A DNA stretch of 23,547 nt from CAZTVF01 sp964616985 (GCA_964616985.1 CAZTVF010000086.1:1-23547), one strand, 5' to 3'; positions 6,874 to 14,269 are shown, counted from the first letter of the stretch. Made by a program: numbers and translations. Notes: a model not told the origin generated them from the letters alone.

Positions 6874-7698
6874 ATGAGCGAAGACAGCCGCAACATGATC
6901 GGCCTGCTGTGCCGCGGGTGCCTCCTGGCCGTGGTCGGCTCGGGCGTCGTCGCGGCGGTGGCCGTGGCGATGGCCGCGGCGGTTTCGTTGCCTGCCGGCG
7001 GGCCCAGCCGTCTGTGCGTGCCCGACGGCCTGGTGCGCGAGGGGTTCACCGTCCGCGTGGTGGCCGACTTCGTGCCGCAGCTTCCCAGCAGGATCACGGG
7101 CTACATGATGCTCAGCGGCCTGGAGGGGACGCCCCGCAGCCAGGCACTGATGGACGGGAAGGATTTCCGCTTGTCGCCCAAGGTCGAGCGCCCGGGCGTC
7201 TACAACTTCGACGTCAGCGGCGTGCCCTATGGCGGGTTTTCATTCCTGACGTCGCGGTCGCAGATCGTGGTCGTGCCGGCCGACCGCCCGGTTTACATCC
7301 TGGACGCGCTGCTGGTGCAGCCGCCAAGCGCGGCCGAGGTCGTGACACGCGTGATCTCGCGCCTCGAGAGCAAGGGATCGGTGGCGTACATCCACCCGGG
7401 GCCGCCGGCGGAGTATCTCAAGTTCCGCGAGCGGCTTCGCGCCAGCGGCGACGTCCGCCCCGTGCTGTGCACCAACGATCTCGTCGCCGGGGCGGAGATG
7501 GCGATGGTCTATCTCGCGACGGCGCTGGGGCTGGATTCCGCCCGCCACGCCCCGGCCGAGATCATCACGGGCGACGTGGGTCTGGCCCGCCTGGCCGTGC
7601 CCCGCCGCTTCACGGTGCGATTTATCGGGGCGACGCGCACGCCGGTCGGCACGCCGTACAGCAGCCTTGAGGATTTTGCGGCGAAGCTCGGGGAGTGA
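6874..7698 (+). CDS. Membrane-anchored protein, possible degenerate HAD-like fold
   Basis: The product is 274 aa. I chose the ATG at 6874 because it precedes the transmembrane segment and sits just after a good -10 box; the only purine run, GAGG, is too close to act as a normal ribosome site. Residues about 12-40 are one hydrophobic segment, a signal anchor. The following 80 residues look like a beta-sandwich. From ADRPVYILDALL onward the order of elements recalls HAD-type domains of the LNS2/APP1 sort: a strand where DxDxT would be, then SVAYIHPGPPAEYLKFRERL, then AEIITGDVGLARLAV, then SSLEDFAAKLG. The catalytic aspartates of HAD motif I are not present, so it would be inactive as a phosphatase. 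I do not recognise a named family. It converges on htpX, with 16 bp between the stops. Confidence 0.75.
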   Translation: MSEDSRNMIGLLCRGCLLAVVGSGVVAAVAVAMAAAVSLPAGGPSRLCVPDGLVREGFTVRVVADFVPQLPSRITGYMMLSGLEGTPRSQALMDGKDFRLSPKVERPGVYNFDVSGVPYGGFSFLTSRSQIVVVPADRPVYILDALLVQPPSAAEVVTRVISRLESKGSVAYIHPGPPAEYLKFRERLRASGDVRPVLCTNDLVAGAEMAMVYLATALGLDSARHAPAEIITGDVGLARLAVPRRFTVRFIGATRTPVGTPYSSLEDFAAKLGE

Positions 7699-7714
7699 GG
7701 TCGCGCGGCATCGA

Positions 7715-8644
7715 TCACCGCAGCGACAGGAGGCGGGCGATGCGGTCGCGGACGGGCGGGTGGGTGTCGAAGATGCTCTTGGCGCGGTCCTCGTGAAGCT
7801 TGATCGGGTGGACGATGTACAGCGGGGCTGTCGCGCGGTTCGCCACCTCCAGCACCTCCGTGTCGCCCGAAAGCTTCGCCAGCGCGCTGGCCAGTCCGTC
7901 GGGGTTGCGGGTGAGCTCGACGCTGCCGGCGTCGGCGAGGTACTCGCGCTGGCGCGAGAGCGCCATCTGGATGATCCGGGCCAGGATCGGCGCCAGGATC
8001 GCCAGCAGCAGCGCCAGCACGGCCAGGATCACCTGGCCCCCGCCGCCGCCGCGGTCGTCGCGGCTGGAACGCCGGCGCGAGCCGCCGTACACCATGCTGC
8101 GGAGGAAGACATCGCAGAGCATCACCAGCGTGCCCACCATCACGGCCATCAGCATGGCGTAGAGGATGTCGTAGTGCCGGACGTGGCTGAGCTCGTGGGC
8201 GATCACGCCCTGGAGCTCGTCGCGCGTGAGCTTGCTGCGAAGACCGGTGGTGATGGCGACGACGGCGTTGCGGGGGTTGCGCCCGGTGGCGAACGCGTTC
8301 ATCGCCGTGTCGTCGATAAGGTAGATCTTGGGCATTGGAACGCCCGCGGCGAGCGACATCTCTTCGACCACGTTGAACAGCTGCGGGTCGTCCGACTTGG
8401 CGATGGGCCGGGCGTGGCTGACGCCCAGCAAGGCGGCCGAGCCGCTGTAGTAGCTCAGCATCGTCAGGATGAAGGCGATCGCGCCCGTCGCCACGGGCAC
8501 GCCGATGCGCACGCCCTCATCGCCGCCGCCCCACACCTGGCCGATCAGCACGCCCATGCCCACGAAGAACAGCATGAAACAGAAGATCAGCAGCAGGCTG
8601 TTGCGCTTGTTGCGGGCGATCAGGGTGTTGAAGGTCTCAATCAT
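7715..8644 (-). CDS. htpX: M48 family membrane zinc protease HtpX
   Basis: The product is 309 aa, close to the family norm. HtpX is an inner-membrane metalloprotease that degrades misfolded membrane proteins. The zinc motif HELSH is at 150-154 within VIAHELSHVRHYD, and the third ligand Glu is at 234 in SRQREYLADAG. Hydrophobic segments lie near 16-36, 50-70, 160-181 and 205-229. The Arg/Gly-rich stretch GSRRRSSRDDRGGGGG (188-203) lies between the last two. It follows lemA on the same strand with a 47-bp gap, a pairing seen in many bacteria, so they probably form an operon. Its ribosome site is weak (GAGTGA). Confidence 0.93.
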   Translation of the reverse strand: MIETFNTLIARNKRNSLLLIFCFMLFFVGMGVLIGQVWGGGDEGVRIGVPVATGAIAFILTMLSYYSGSAALLGVSHARPIAKSDDPQLFNVVEEMSLAAGVPMPKIYLIDDTAMNAFATGRNPRNAVVAITTGLRSKLTRDELQGVIAHELSHVRHYDILYAMLMAVMVGTLVMLCDVFLRSMVYGGSRRRSSRDDRGGGGGQVILAVLALLLAILAPILARIIQMALSRQREYLADAGSVELTRNPDGLASALAKLSGDTEVLEVANRATAPLYIVHPIKLHEDRAKSIFDTHPPVRDRIARLLSLR

Positions 8645-8691
8645 GGCGTCACTCGATACATAACCGGCAAGCCGTAGCCGGTGACCCGCTG

Positions 8692-9240
8692 TTAGAACTT
8701 CACCTTCACCGGTTCGCGTTGGGCGGCGTCTTCCACCTGGAAGTATTCCTGCGCGTTGAAGCCGAACATCCCGGCGACCAGGTTGCTGGGGAACGTCTGC
8801 CGCGCGGTGTTGTACACGCCGGCCGACGCATTGTAGTGCTGGCGCGAGAAGGCAATCTTGTTCTCGGTGCTGGCGAGTTCCTCCTGAAGCTGGGAGAAGT
8901 TCTCGTTCGCCTTCAGGTTGGGGTACGCCTCGGAGAGGGCGAACAGCTGCCGCAGGGCGCCCGAGAGCATGTCCTCGGCCGCGGCCTTGTTATGGATGCC
9001 CGAGGTGGCGATGGCCTGGTTGCGGGCGGTGATGACGCGTTCGAGCGTCTCCTTCTCGTGGGCGGCGTAGCCCTTGACCGTCTCGATCAGGTTGGGGATG
9101 AGGTCGTACCGCCGCTTGAGCTGCACGTCGATCTGGCTCCAGGCTTCCTGGCACTGCACGCGCTTGGATACGAGCGAATTGTAGATCGTGATCAGCACCA
9201 GCACGATGAACACGGCCACGCCAATGTATACCCAGGTCAT
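8692..9240 (-). CDS. lemA: LemA family membrane protein
   Basis: The product is 182 aa. It has a single N-terminal transmembrane segment (residues 3-21, VYIGVAVFIVLVLITIYNS) followed by the family signature in AWSQIDVQLKRRYDLIPNLI and a helical bundle including HEKETLERVITARNQA. The C-terminal half shows FSRQHYNASAGVYNT and FPSNLVAGMFGF, also typical. LemA proteins have an extracytoplasmic helical domain; their molecular role is not well defined. It is the first gene of a probable lemA-htpX operon, and a promoter candidate lies just upstream at 9277-9305. Confidence 0.93.
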   Translation of the reverse strand: MTWVYIGVAVFIVLVLITIYNSLVSKRVQCQEAWSQIDVQLKRRYDLIPNLIETVKGYAAHEKETLERVITARNQAIATSGIHNKAAAEDMLSGALRQLFALSEAYPNLKANENFSQLQEELASTENKIAFSRQHYNASAGVYNTARQTFPSNLVAGMFGFNAQEYFQVEDAAQREPVKVKF

Positions 9241-9276
9241 AGTCTCGCCCTTTCATGAACGTTGCGGATGTCCCAT

Positions 9277-9305
9277 GTTATACATCACCGCGCGGCGAGT
9301 GTATA
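9277..9305 (-). promoter_or_regulatory. Promoter candidate for lemA-htpX
   Basis: On the minus strand, TATACA (9305-9300) and TATAAC (9282-9277) are 17 bases apart. They would give a leader of about 30 nt before the lemA start. Confidence 0.45.
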
Positions 9306-9398
9306 CGGGGCGAACAGCGCTAGCGGAGCGACTTCGAGGTTTGCCTTGCGCAAAGGTCCAGGGGTGCCATTGGAAACGAATGCACCCGAGCCGGGGGA

Positions 9399-10367
9399 CT
9401 ACTTGAGGATCGTCGATTGCTCGGCCGGCAGGCAGACGGTCTGGCCGCTGTCGCAGCAGAGGACCAGGCCTTCCAGCGGGCTGACGTCCAACACGCGGCC
9501 TTCATAGCGGACGCCGGCGCACTGCACCGTGAGCCGCTGGTTGATCATGTCGCACCGCGACTTCCACGCCGCGTGCAGCGCTGCCGTCGTGGAGGCATCC
9601 CCCGCGATGTGCACCCAGTGATCCAGTCGCTGCAGCACGCGGCGCACGACCTCGATGCGCTCGACCGCCTCGCCGGTGACCTCTGCCAGCGACGTGGCCG
9701 CGGCGCCGATGGCGTCGCGCGGCGGGGCGGCGTTGACGTTGATGCCGATGCCGACGACGAAGCAGCGGCCGCCTTTTGACCGCCGCATCTCCACCAGCAC
9801 GCCCGCGAGCTTGCCCGCGCCAACCAGCACGTCGTTGGGCCACTTCAGGCGGCAGGAGACGCCGCACGCCGCCTCGACGCCCTCGGCCGTCGCCACGCCC
9901 GCGGCGATCGTCAGGGCCTCGTGCGGCAGGCGGGCCGACGCGTCGTGCAGCAGCACGCTGAGCAGGACGTTGGCCCGCGGCGGGCTGACCCAGTGGCGGC
10001 CCAGTCGCCCGCGGCCGCGACGCTGTGACTCGGCCAGGACCACCAGCCCGTCGGAATCCGGCTGGGCAGCCGCATCGAAGGCGACGTCGTTGGTGGAATC
10101 GACCTCGGGAAAGGAGATGACATTCCTCCCGACGCGGCGGACGTGGAGCCCGCGTTCGATGAGGTGAGCGCTCAGCGGCAGCGGCCGGCACAGCCGCACC
10201 CCGTGCGCGGGGGAGCGTTCGATTTCAAATCCCCCCTGCCTCAGATGCTCGATGGCCCGCTCCAACTGCGTGCGCGACAGCCTGGCCGCCGCGGCGAGTT
10301 CGTCCACCAGGACAAACGCGTGCGGGCGATCGTAGAGCAGCTCCAGTATTCTGTCCGAGTGGGTCAT
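9399..10367 (-). CDS. birA: Biotin--[acetyl-CoA-carboxylase] ligase with N-terminal HTH
   Basis: The product is 322 aa. It attaches biotin to the carboxyl-carrier protein of acetyl-CoA carboxylase through biotinyl-AMP. An N-terminal winged-helix domain (about 1-62, with LSRTQLERAIEHLRQGGFEI) suggests it also acts as the biotin-responsive repressor. Catalytic landmarks are DSTND (90-94), the biotinyl-AMP loop GRGRLGR (118-124), KWPNDV (175-180), GKLAGVLVE (185-193) and GIGINVN (206-212). A C-terminal SH3-like domain ends the chain. There is no Shine-Dalgarno before the ATG; instead TATACA sits 6 bases upstream, so the mRNA may be leaderless. No biotin synthesis genes are nearby. Confidence 0.95.
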   Translation of the reverse strand: MTHSDRILELLYDRPHAFVLVDELAAAARLSRTQLERAIEHLRQGGFEIERSPAHGVRLCRPLPLSAHLIERGLHVRRVGRNVISFPEVDSTNDVAFDAAAQPDSDGLVVLAESQRRGRGRLGRHWVSPPRANVLLSVLLHDASARLPHEALTIAAGVATAEGVEAACGVSCRLKWPNDVLVGAGKLAGVLVEMRRSKGGRCFVVGIGINVNAAPPRDAIGAAATSLAEVTGEAVERIEVVRRVLQRLDHWVHIAGDASTTAALHAAWKSRCDMINQRLTVQCAGVRYEGRVLDVSPLEGLVLCCDSGQTVCLPAEQSTILK

Positions 10368-10405
10368 GCGTCATGTATAGCCTAGTGTGTCGTCAAGATC
10401 GAAAC

Positions 10406-10514
10406 TATGGGTGCCGTGGTTTGCGGAGCGTAGCGCAGCAACCACGCAACGCTGCCTGGTGGCCGTGGCGTGGTTGCTCGGCCGAGTACGGCCTCGCAAG
10501 CCACGGCACCCATA
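10406..10514. repeat. Nested palindromic, MITE-like element of about 109 bp
   Basis: Terminal inverted repeats of 20 bp (10406-10425 and 10495-10514, core TATGGGTGCCGTGG) match at 19 of 20 positions. Inside them a second perfect 11-bp pair, AGCAACCACGC (10437-10447) and GCGTGGTTGCT (10468-10478), lies around a short loop. It carries no ORF. It occupies the birA-nadC gap (10368-10639) together with two other repeat pieces. Confidence 0.75.
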
Positions 10515-10540
10515 CAAGCCCCGGGGCTCAGCCAGGTCTG

Positions 10541-10566
10541 ACAGCGCCGAACGGCAAGCCGCTGCC
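10541..10566. repeat. Single arm of the dispersed palindromic repeat
   Basis: ACAGCGCCGAACGGCAAGCC and the following 6 bases match the right arms at 2090-2117 and 16945-16970. Here the left arm is missing. The preceding sequence (CCCCGGGGCTCAGCC) resembles the loop of the 16894-16970 copy. Confidence 0.65.
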
Positions 10567-10578
10567 AACGCCGTGTTA

Positions 10579-10604
10579 GGTGGCGGCCTAGGAAGGCCGC
10601 CACC
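10579..10604. repeat. Hairpin repeat GGTGGCGGCCT
   Basis: A perfect 11-bp stem GGTGGCGGCCT/AGGCCGCCACC has a 4-base loop. The 14-mer GGAAGGCCGCCACC of its right side (10591-10604) recurs at 10615-10628 and, inverted, at 409-422. It lies just downstream of the nadC stop codon, so it may also help end that transcript, though it lacks a T-run. Confidence 0.65.
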
Positions 10605-10639
10605 CCGATTCTGGGAAGGCCGCCACCCTGTTTGAACTG

Positions 10640-11536
10640 CTAGTCCAGCTCGATGTCCAGGGCGATGTCGACGGCGCCGGCGGAGTGCGTGATGGCGCCG
10701 ATGGCGATCCGCTCGACGCCGGTGGCGGCGATGGCGCGGACGTTCTCCAACTTCACCCCGCCCGAGGCCTCCAGCACGATGCGGTCCTTGAGCCCGGCGG
10801 CGTTGCGGCGTTCGACGGCGTAGCGAAGCTGCTCGAGCGTCATGTTATCGAGCAGGATGATGTTCACCGGCAGCGTCAGGGCCACGTCGAACTGCTGAAG
10901 CGTATCGACCTCCAGCTCGACGAAGGCGTGGTCGCCCAGGTACGGGACGACGCGCTCAAGCTCTCGCCCGACGGCGAGGATCGGGTCGCGTCCCTCGGCC
11001 TTGGCCAGCACGGCGAGATGGTTGTCCTTGATGAGGATCGCGTCGTAGAGGCCCTTGCGGTGGTTCTTTCCGCCGCCGACGCGGACGGCGTATTTCTCCA
11101 GGTCGCGCCACCCGGGCGTGGTCTTTCGCGTGTCGTAGATCTCCGCCCCGTGCCCCGCGGCCACCTCGACATACTTCCGCGTGCTCGTGGCGATGCCCGA
11201 CAGCCGCTGGATGAAGTTCAACGCCACGCGTTCGGCGGCCATGATGCCGCGCCCCGGCCCGTCCCATTCGGCGATGACGGCGCCCTTGGCCACGGCGGCG
11301 CCCTCGGGCTGGCGGATGATCGTGCGGATGCCGCCGTCGTATCCGGCGGCGATGGCTTCCAGCAGCGCCGCCCCGCACACCACCAGCGGTTCGCGGGCGA
11401 CGAACTTCGCATGGGCGTGCAGTTCCTGCGGCAGGATGGCGCTGGTCACGTCGCCCGATCCGAGGTCCTCGTCCCGGGCCATCGCCACCAGCTTCCAGAG
11501 GTTCTCTCGCTCTTTTCTTCCAGGTTCAACCGGCAT
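10640..11536 (-). CDS. nadC: Nicotinate-nucleotide pyrophosphorylase (quinolinate phosphoribosyltransferase)
   Basis: From the ATG at 11536 the product is 298 aa, the usual length. That start has a GAGG ribosome site; the open frame runs 25 codons further upstream but overlaps the divergent promoter region. The enzyme converts quinolinate and PRPP to nicotinate mononucleotide, CO2 and PPi in de novo NAD synthesis. Conserved blocks are DEDLGSGDVTS (22-32), AERVALNFIQRLSGIAT (101-117), DTRKTTPGWR (135-144), GGGKNHR (154-160), KDNH (170-173) and, near the C-terminus, EASGGV and IAIGAITHS. nadA and nadB are not in the window. Confidence 0.96.
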   Translation of the reverse strand: MPVEPGRKERENLWKLVAMARDEDLGSGDVTSAILPQELHAHAKFVAREPLVVCGAALLEAIAAGYDGGIRTIIRQPEGAAVAKGAVIAEWDGPGRGIMAAERVALNFIQRLSGIATSTRKYVEVAAGHGAEIYDTRKTTPGWRDLEKYAVRVGGGKNHRKGLYDAILIKDNHLAVLAKAEGRDPILAVGRELERVVPYLGDHAFVELEVDTLQQFDVALTLPVNIILLDNMTLEQLRYAVERRNAAGLKDRIVLEASGGVKLENVRAIAATGVERIAIGAITHSAGAVDIALDIELD

Positions 11537-11570
11537 CTGCGTCCTCACGGGGTATTGGCTTGCACGCGAT

Positions 11571-11600
11571 AGCATAGCGATTGTGTTAGAATATGGCCAA
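11571..11600 (-). promoter_or_regulatory. Promoter candidate for nadC
   Basis: On the minus strand, TTGGCC (11600-11595) and TATGCT (11576-11571) are separated by 18 bases. They would give a leader of about 28 nt. The opposite strand has TAGAAT at 11587-11592 ahead of the lipoprotein gene, without a clear -35, so divergent promoters may overlap here. Confidence 0.4.
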
Positions 11601-11609
11601 GGTGATTCC

Positions 11610-11990
11610 ATGAGAACAATCGCAATTGCCCTGCTGGTGGTGGGCTCGGTGGCCGGCTGCGCCCGGACCGTCGGCCCCGACGAATTCCTGATGTATTACC
11701 GCCAGAGCCTCCCCACCGCCGGGGCCGGCCGGGGCATGGGCGGCACGTACACCGGGCGCGATGGCGGGTATCACTACCTGGACGTTCGGCGGCGTTCCAT
11801 GATGAGCAAGCCCGACGATCTGGTGCTGTTCGGCGCATTCCACGACCAGACCTATCGCTGCCCCGAGGAGCAGTTGCCGCGCGATTTTCCCGAGGGCTTC
11901 CTCCGCGCGTATGAAGAGGGAATCAGCAACGAGAGCGCCGAGGCCAGCCGCCGGTACATCGAGAACTACCTGTTCATCCACCGGCGGTAG
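11610..11990 (+). CDS. Small predicted lipoprotein
   Basis: The product is 126 aa. The ATG at 11610 follows AAGGTGA. MRTIAIALLVVGSVAGC is a lipoprotein signal with lipobox VAGC, so lipidation is expected at Cys17. The mature part is soluble and charged, with EFLMYYRQSLP, a Gly-rich turn (GAGRGMGGTYTGRDGGYHYL), and FPEGFLRAYEEGI. I do not recognise a family. It is divergent from nadC and converges on the metalloprotein gene, with 22 bp between stops. Confidence 0.85.
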   Translation: MRTIAIALLVVGSVAGCARTVGPDEFLMYYRQSLPTAGAGRGMGGTYTGRDGGYHYLDVRRRSMMSKPDDLVLFGAFHDQTYRCPEEQLPRDFPEGFLRAYEEGISNESAEASRRYIENYLFIHRR

Positions 11991-12012
11991 CGAGTCAGCA
12001 CCGAGCGCCGCT

Positions 12013-13209
12013 TTACCAGGGCATGATCACGGCGGGGCGGCCTCTCCATTCCCCCTTCTTCTCAGGGGCCTTGTTCTTGTCCGCACGCCCGGAGTCGATG
12101 ATCAACTTGAGCTGGTCGGCCACCCACTTGTCGCGCTTCTTCTGCAACTCGCGGTCATCGGTGGCGATCATCTTGAACGAGAGCTTGTTGGGCAGTTGGA
12201 TCTCGCCCTTGGACCGCAGGACCGAGTCGCCCTTGGTCTCGATGTACTTCTTGATCAGTTCGCGCAGGGCACGGTCCTCGCTGAACGACCAGTTCGAATC
12301 CAGTTGGCCGTAGCAGTACATCAGCGTCTTTCGTTCGGCGTCGGTGTCGGGCACCGCCGCAGGGAAATGCACGTTCGGCCACTTGTTGGGGTCCATCAGC
12401 CAGTTCGCGAGGATCAACGAGCCGATGCCCTGCGAGGCGCGGTTATGGGCCTCCTCCTCGCGATTCTCGTCGATGCCGCTGATCCGCATCGCCATCGTCG
12501 TCAGCCGCGCCTTGGGGCTGGAGTGATACAGGGCCGACATGTCGCCGTAGAATTCCTGCACCGTCTCAAAGATCTGCATGTGATCGTTGTACAGCTTGAT
12601 CACCACGTCCAGCGGGAGGAAGTTCGTAACGTAATTGTGGCCCAGCTCATGCCAGACGATCGCCTCGGCGATATCGCCCTTGGTCACGCCGAAGCGTTCA
12701 CAGAAGAAGCCCTCGCCCGGCTTGGGGCTATCGACCATGCTGGGCTTCCACGCGACGACCACGACGATCTTTCCGTTCTTGATGTCCACCGGCGCCTGGA
12801 ACCCCAACGTGTCCAGGGGCATGTAGTTGGCGGAGAAGCCCTTGCCCCAGATGGTCGCCTGGAAGCTGACGTTGACCGAACTGCGGCAGTTGGGCCACCA
12901 GGCGGGGTGGAAATCGTTCATCGCGTTGCGCATGTACAGCAGGTCCTGCCGCTGAGCGGGAGTCAGATCCGCGATCTTCAATGCCGCCTTGTGGGCCTCG
13001 GTGAAGGGTCCGAGGTCGTTCTTCATGTAGGCGGCGGTCACCTTGGCGATGGCTTCCTGCGTGGGCGTCAGCACCACGGCTGGCGCGCTGGCGGGCTTGG
13101 AGACAGGGGCGCTGGTGGCCTTGGGGGCCGGCGAGGGAGATGCCGCGGGCGCTGAAATCGCCGCTACCAACAAGGAAGCCAACGATATACCGATCAACTG
13201 CCTGGTCAT
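12013..13209 (-). CDS. Secreted zincin-like metalloprotein (HELGH)
   Basis: The product is 398 aa. The start at 13209 has an AAGGGG ribosome site and opens a signal peptide (MTRQLIGISLASLLVAAISA), so the in-frame ATG 21 codons upstream is not used. After a Pro/Ala/Ser-rich linker (residues 21-45) comes a globular domain with HELGH at 187-191 in AIVWHELGHNY. A Glu in VQEFYGDMSALYHS (219) could be the third zinc ligand, as in gluzincins. A serine or cysteine triad is not apparent. I cannot name the family; proteolytic activity is inference from the motif. It lies upstream of no same-strand partner and downstream of the cold-shock gene's terminator. Confidence 0.85.
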   Translation of the reverse strand: MTRQLIGISLASLLVAAISAPAASPSPAPKATSAPVSKPASAPAVVLTPTQEAIAKVTAAYMKNDLGPFTEAHKAALKIADLTPAQRQDLLYMRNAMNDFHPAWWPNCRSSVNVSFQATIWGKGFSANYMPLDTLGFQAPVDIKNGKIVVVVAWKPSMVDSPKPGEGFFCERFGVTKGDIAEAIVWHELGHNYVTNFLPLDVVIKLYNDHMQIFETVQEFYGDMSALYHSSPKARLTTMAMRISGIDENREEEAHNRASQGIGSLILANWLMDPNKWPNVHFPAAVPDTDAERKTLMYCYGQLDSNWSFSEDRALRELIKKYIETKGDSVLRSKGEIQLPNKLSFKMIATDDRELQKKRDKWVADQLKLIIDSGRADKNKAPEKKGEWRGRPAVIMPW

Positions 13210-13355
13210 GGAGACCCCTTTCCTGCCGCTACTCGTCGAAGATGTGCGAAGCCCCGTTGTCGGACAAGACAAGAACTTGCCGCCGTTACGGCTGGATGGG
13301 GCGTCGACCCGTCGCGACGAATGCTACCGCGCGCCCGTTTGAAAGCAATAAAAAA

Positions 13356-13377
13356 GCGCCGCCCCGGTGGGCGGCGC
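13356..13377 (-). terminator. Rho-independent terminator of the cold-shock gene
   Basis: A perfect 9-bp stem GCGCCGCCC/GGGCGGCGC with loop CGGT is followed on the minus strand by TTTTTTATTG. It is 20 bases past the stop codon. Confidence 0.92.
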
Positions 13378-13397
13378 CGAAACGTTCTGGTGGCAGT

Positions 13398-13598
13398 CTA
13401 CGCCTTGCGGACGTTGACGGCCTTGGGGCCCTTGGGGCCCTGGGTCATTTCGAATTCGACCGCTTCGCCTTCGGCCAGGCTCTTGAAGCCCGTGCCCTGG
13501 ATATCGCCGTGGTGGACGAATGCGTCCGTGCCGTCATCAGCGGTGATGAAGCCAAAACCCTTGGAATCGTTGAACCATTTCACTTTGCCGGTAGCCAT
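13398..13598 (-). CDS. Cold-shock domain protein (CspA family)
   Basis: The product is 66 aa, a single cold-shock domain of standard length that binds single-stranded RNA or DNA and acts as an RNA chaperone. RNP1 is KGFGFI and RNP2 is DAFVHHGDI. The start MATGKVKWFND is typical, and the C-terminus is GPKGPKAVNVRKA. AAGGAG lies 10 bases before the ATG. The gene stands alone, with a strong terminator and a predicted leader of about 208 nt from a TTGACA promoter at 13813-13841, which suggests post-transcriptional control of the kind known for csp mRNAs. Confidence 0.97.
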   Translation of the reverse strand: MATGKVKWFNDSKGFGFITADDGTDAFVHHGDIQGTGFKSLAEGEAVEFEMTQGPKGPKAVNVRKA

Positions 13599-13759
13599 TC
13601 TCGTGGCTCCTTTTCATCAGCACGAATGGATTTGCGCAGCGGTGCCGGCGAAGCGGTCTGTCATGCGAAGATCATTCCCAGCGACGTGCCGAAACGTTCT
13701 CGATCACAAAAGCTTTCCTGAACTGCCTGCAAACGAACCGGTTGCTAACCCGACTCGCC

Positions 13760-13794
13760 GGCCGCTGGGAGAACCTTTCCCCAACAAAGCGGCC
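13760..13794 (-). promoter_or_regulatory. Stem-loop in the predicted cold-shock gene leader
   Basis: GGCCGCT (13760-13766) pairs with AGCGGCC (13788-13794), with an inner GGGA/TCCC stem (13767-13770 with 13778-13781). It lies in the 5' part of the predicted leader. A role in temperature response is inference. Confidence 0.45.
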
Positions 13795-13812
13795 AGCCCT
13801 ATTCGAGCGCAG

Positions 13813-13841
13813 ATTCTTACTTCAAGCAAATCGGCTGTCAA
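13813..13841 (-). promoter_or_regulatory. Promoter for the cold-shock gene
   Basis: On the minus strand, a consensus TTGACA (13841-13836) and AAGAAT (13818-13813) are 17 bases apart. Transcription from about 13806 would give a leader of about 208 nt. Confidence 0.6.
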
Positions 13842-13867
13842 CGCTTTTCCGGCATGATGGCTTCAAA

Positions 13868-13908
13868 GTGAGCGGCCGCTTTTCCTGGCACAGGAAAACG
13901 TCGCTCAC
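13868..13908. repeat. Two-tier hairpin
   Basis: Outer arms GTGAGCG (13868-13874) and CGCTCAC (13902-13908) enclose a perfect 8-bp stem TTTTCCTG/CAGGAAAA around GCA. It is one of several hairpins in the gene-free stretch 13599-14324, just upstream of the cold-shock promoter. Confidence 0.6.
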
Positions 13909-13918
13909 AGAGCAGGAG

Positions 13919-14016
13919 AAAGTAGTGAGTAGAAAGGAGAAATGCGGCTGACGCCAAGGCAACGGCCCTGGTCAAAGCCGTTGTCTTGGCTTCTCCCGCG
14001 GTCTACTCTCTACTTT
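13919..14016. repeat. 98-bp imperfect palindrome
   Basis: Three nested arm pairs match: AAAGTAGTGAGTAG (13919-13932) with 14003-14016 at 13 of 14 positions, GGAGAA (13936-13941) with 13991-13996, and GCCAAGGCAACGGC (13953-13966) with 13977-13990 at 13 of 14. It holds no supportable ORF. Confidence 0.7.
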
Positions 14017-14182
14017 CTGAACGATGCAGGACGATGACCATTTCGTGCCTTACATCCCGCCGGAGAAGAATGTCGCTCACGCTTCAATACCGACGTGGCG
14101 GCTACGGGTGGCGGATCCGACACACATCTCAGCTCATGGCGGAAACCATGGGGAACAGGATGCGTCCTTTGGGGAAGCCCCG

Positions 14183-14269
14183 ACAGGGGCGGCACAGATT
14201 TGTCATTATGTCGCCCCTGCGGGGCTCGAGATCATCGAGGAGTCTTGGGCTCCACGGCTTCCGCCGTGG
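14183..14269. repeat. REP-like short palindromes
   Basis: CAGGGGCG (14184-14191) is inverted at 14212-14219. GCCCC-TGC-GGGGC lies at 14213-14225, and CCACGGC-TTCC-GCCGTGG at 14252-14269. Runs of this kind resemble REP-type intergenic repeats. I see nothing else in 14017-14324, downstream of the MFS gene. Confidence 0.55.

Noticed and set aside
9362..9387. GGGTGC/GCACCC hairpin downstream of birA
   Set aside because: Short stem with a bulge and no T-run; not enough for a terminator call.
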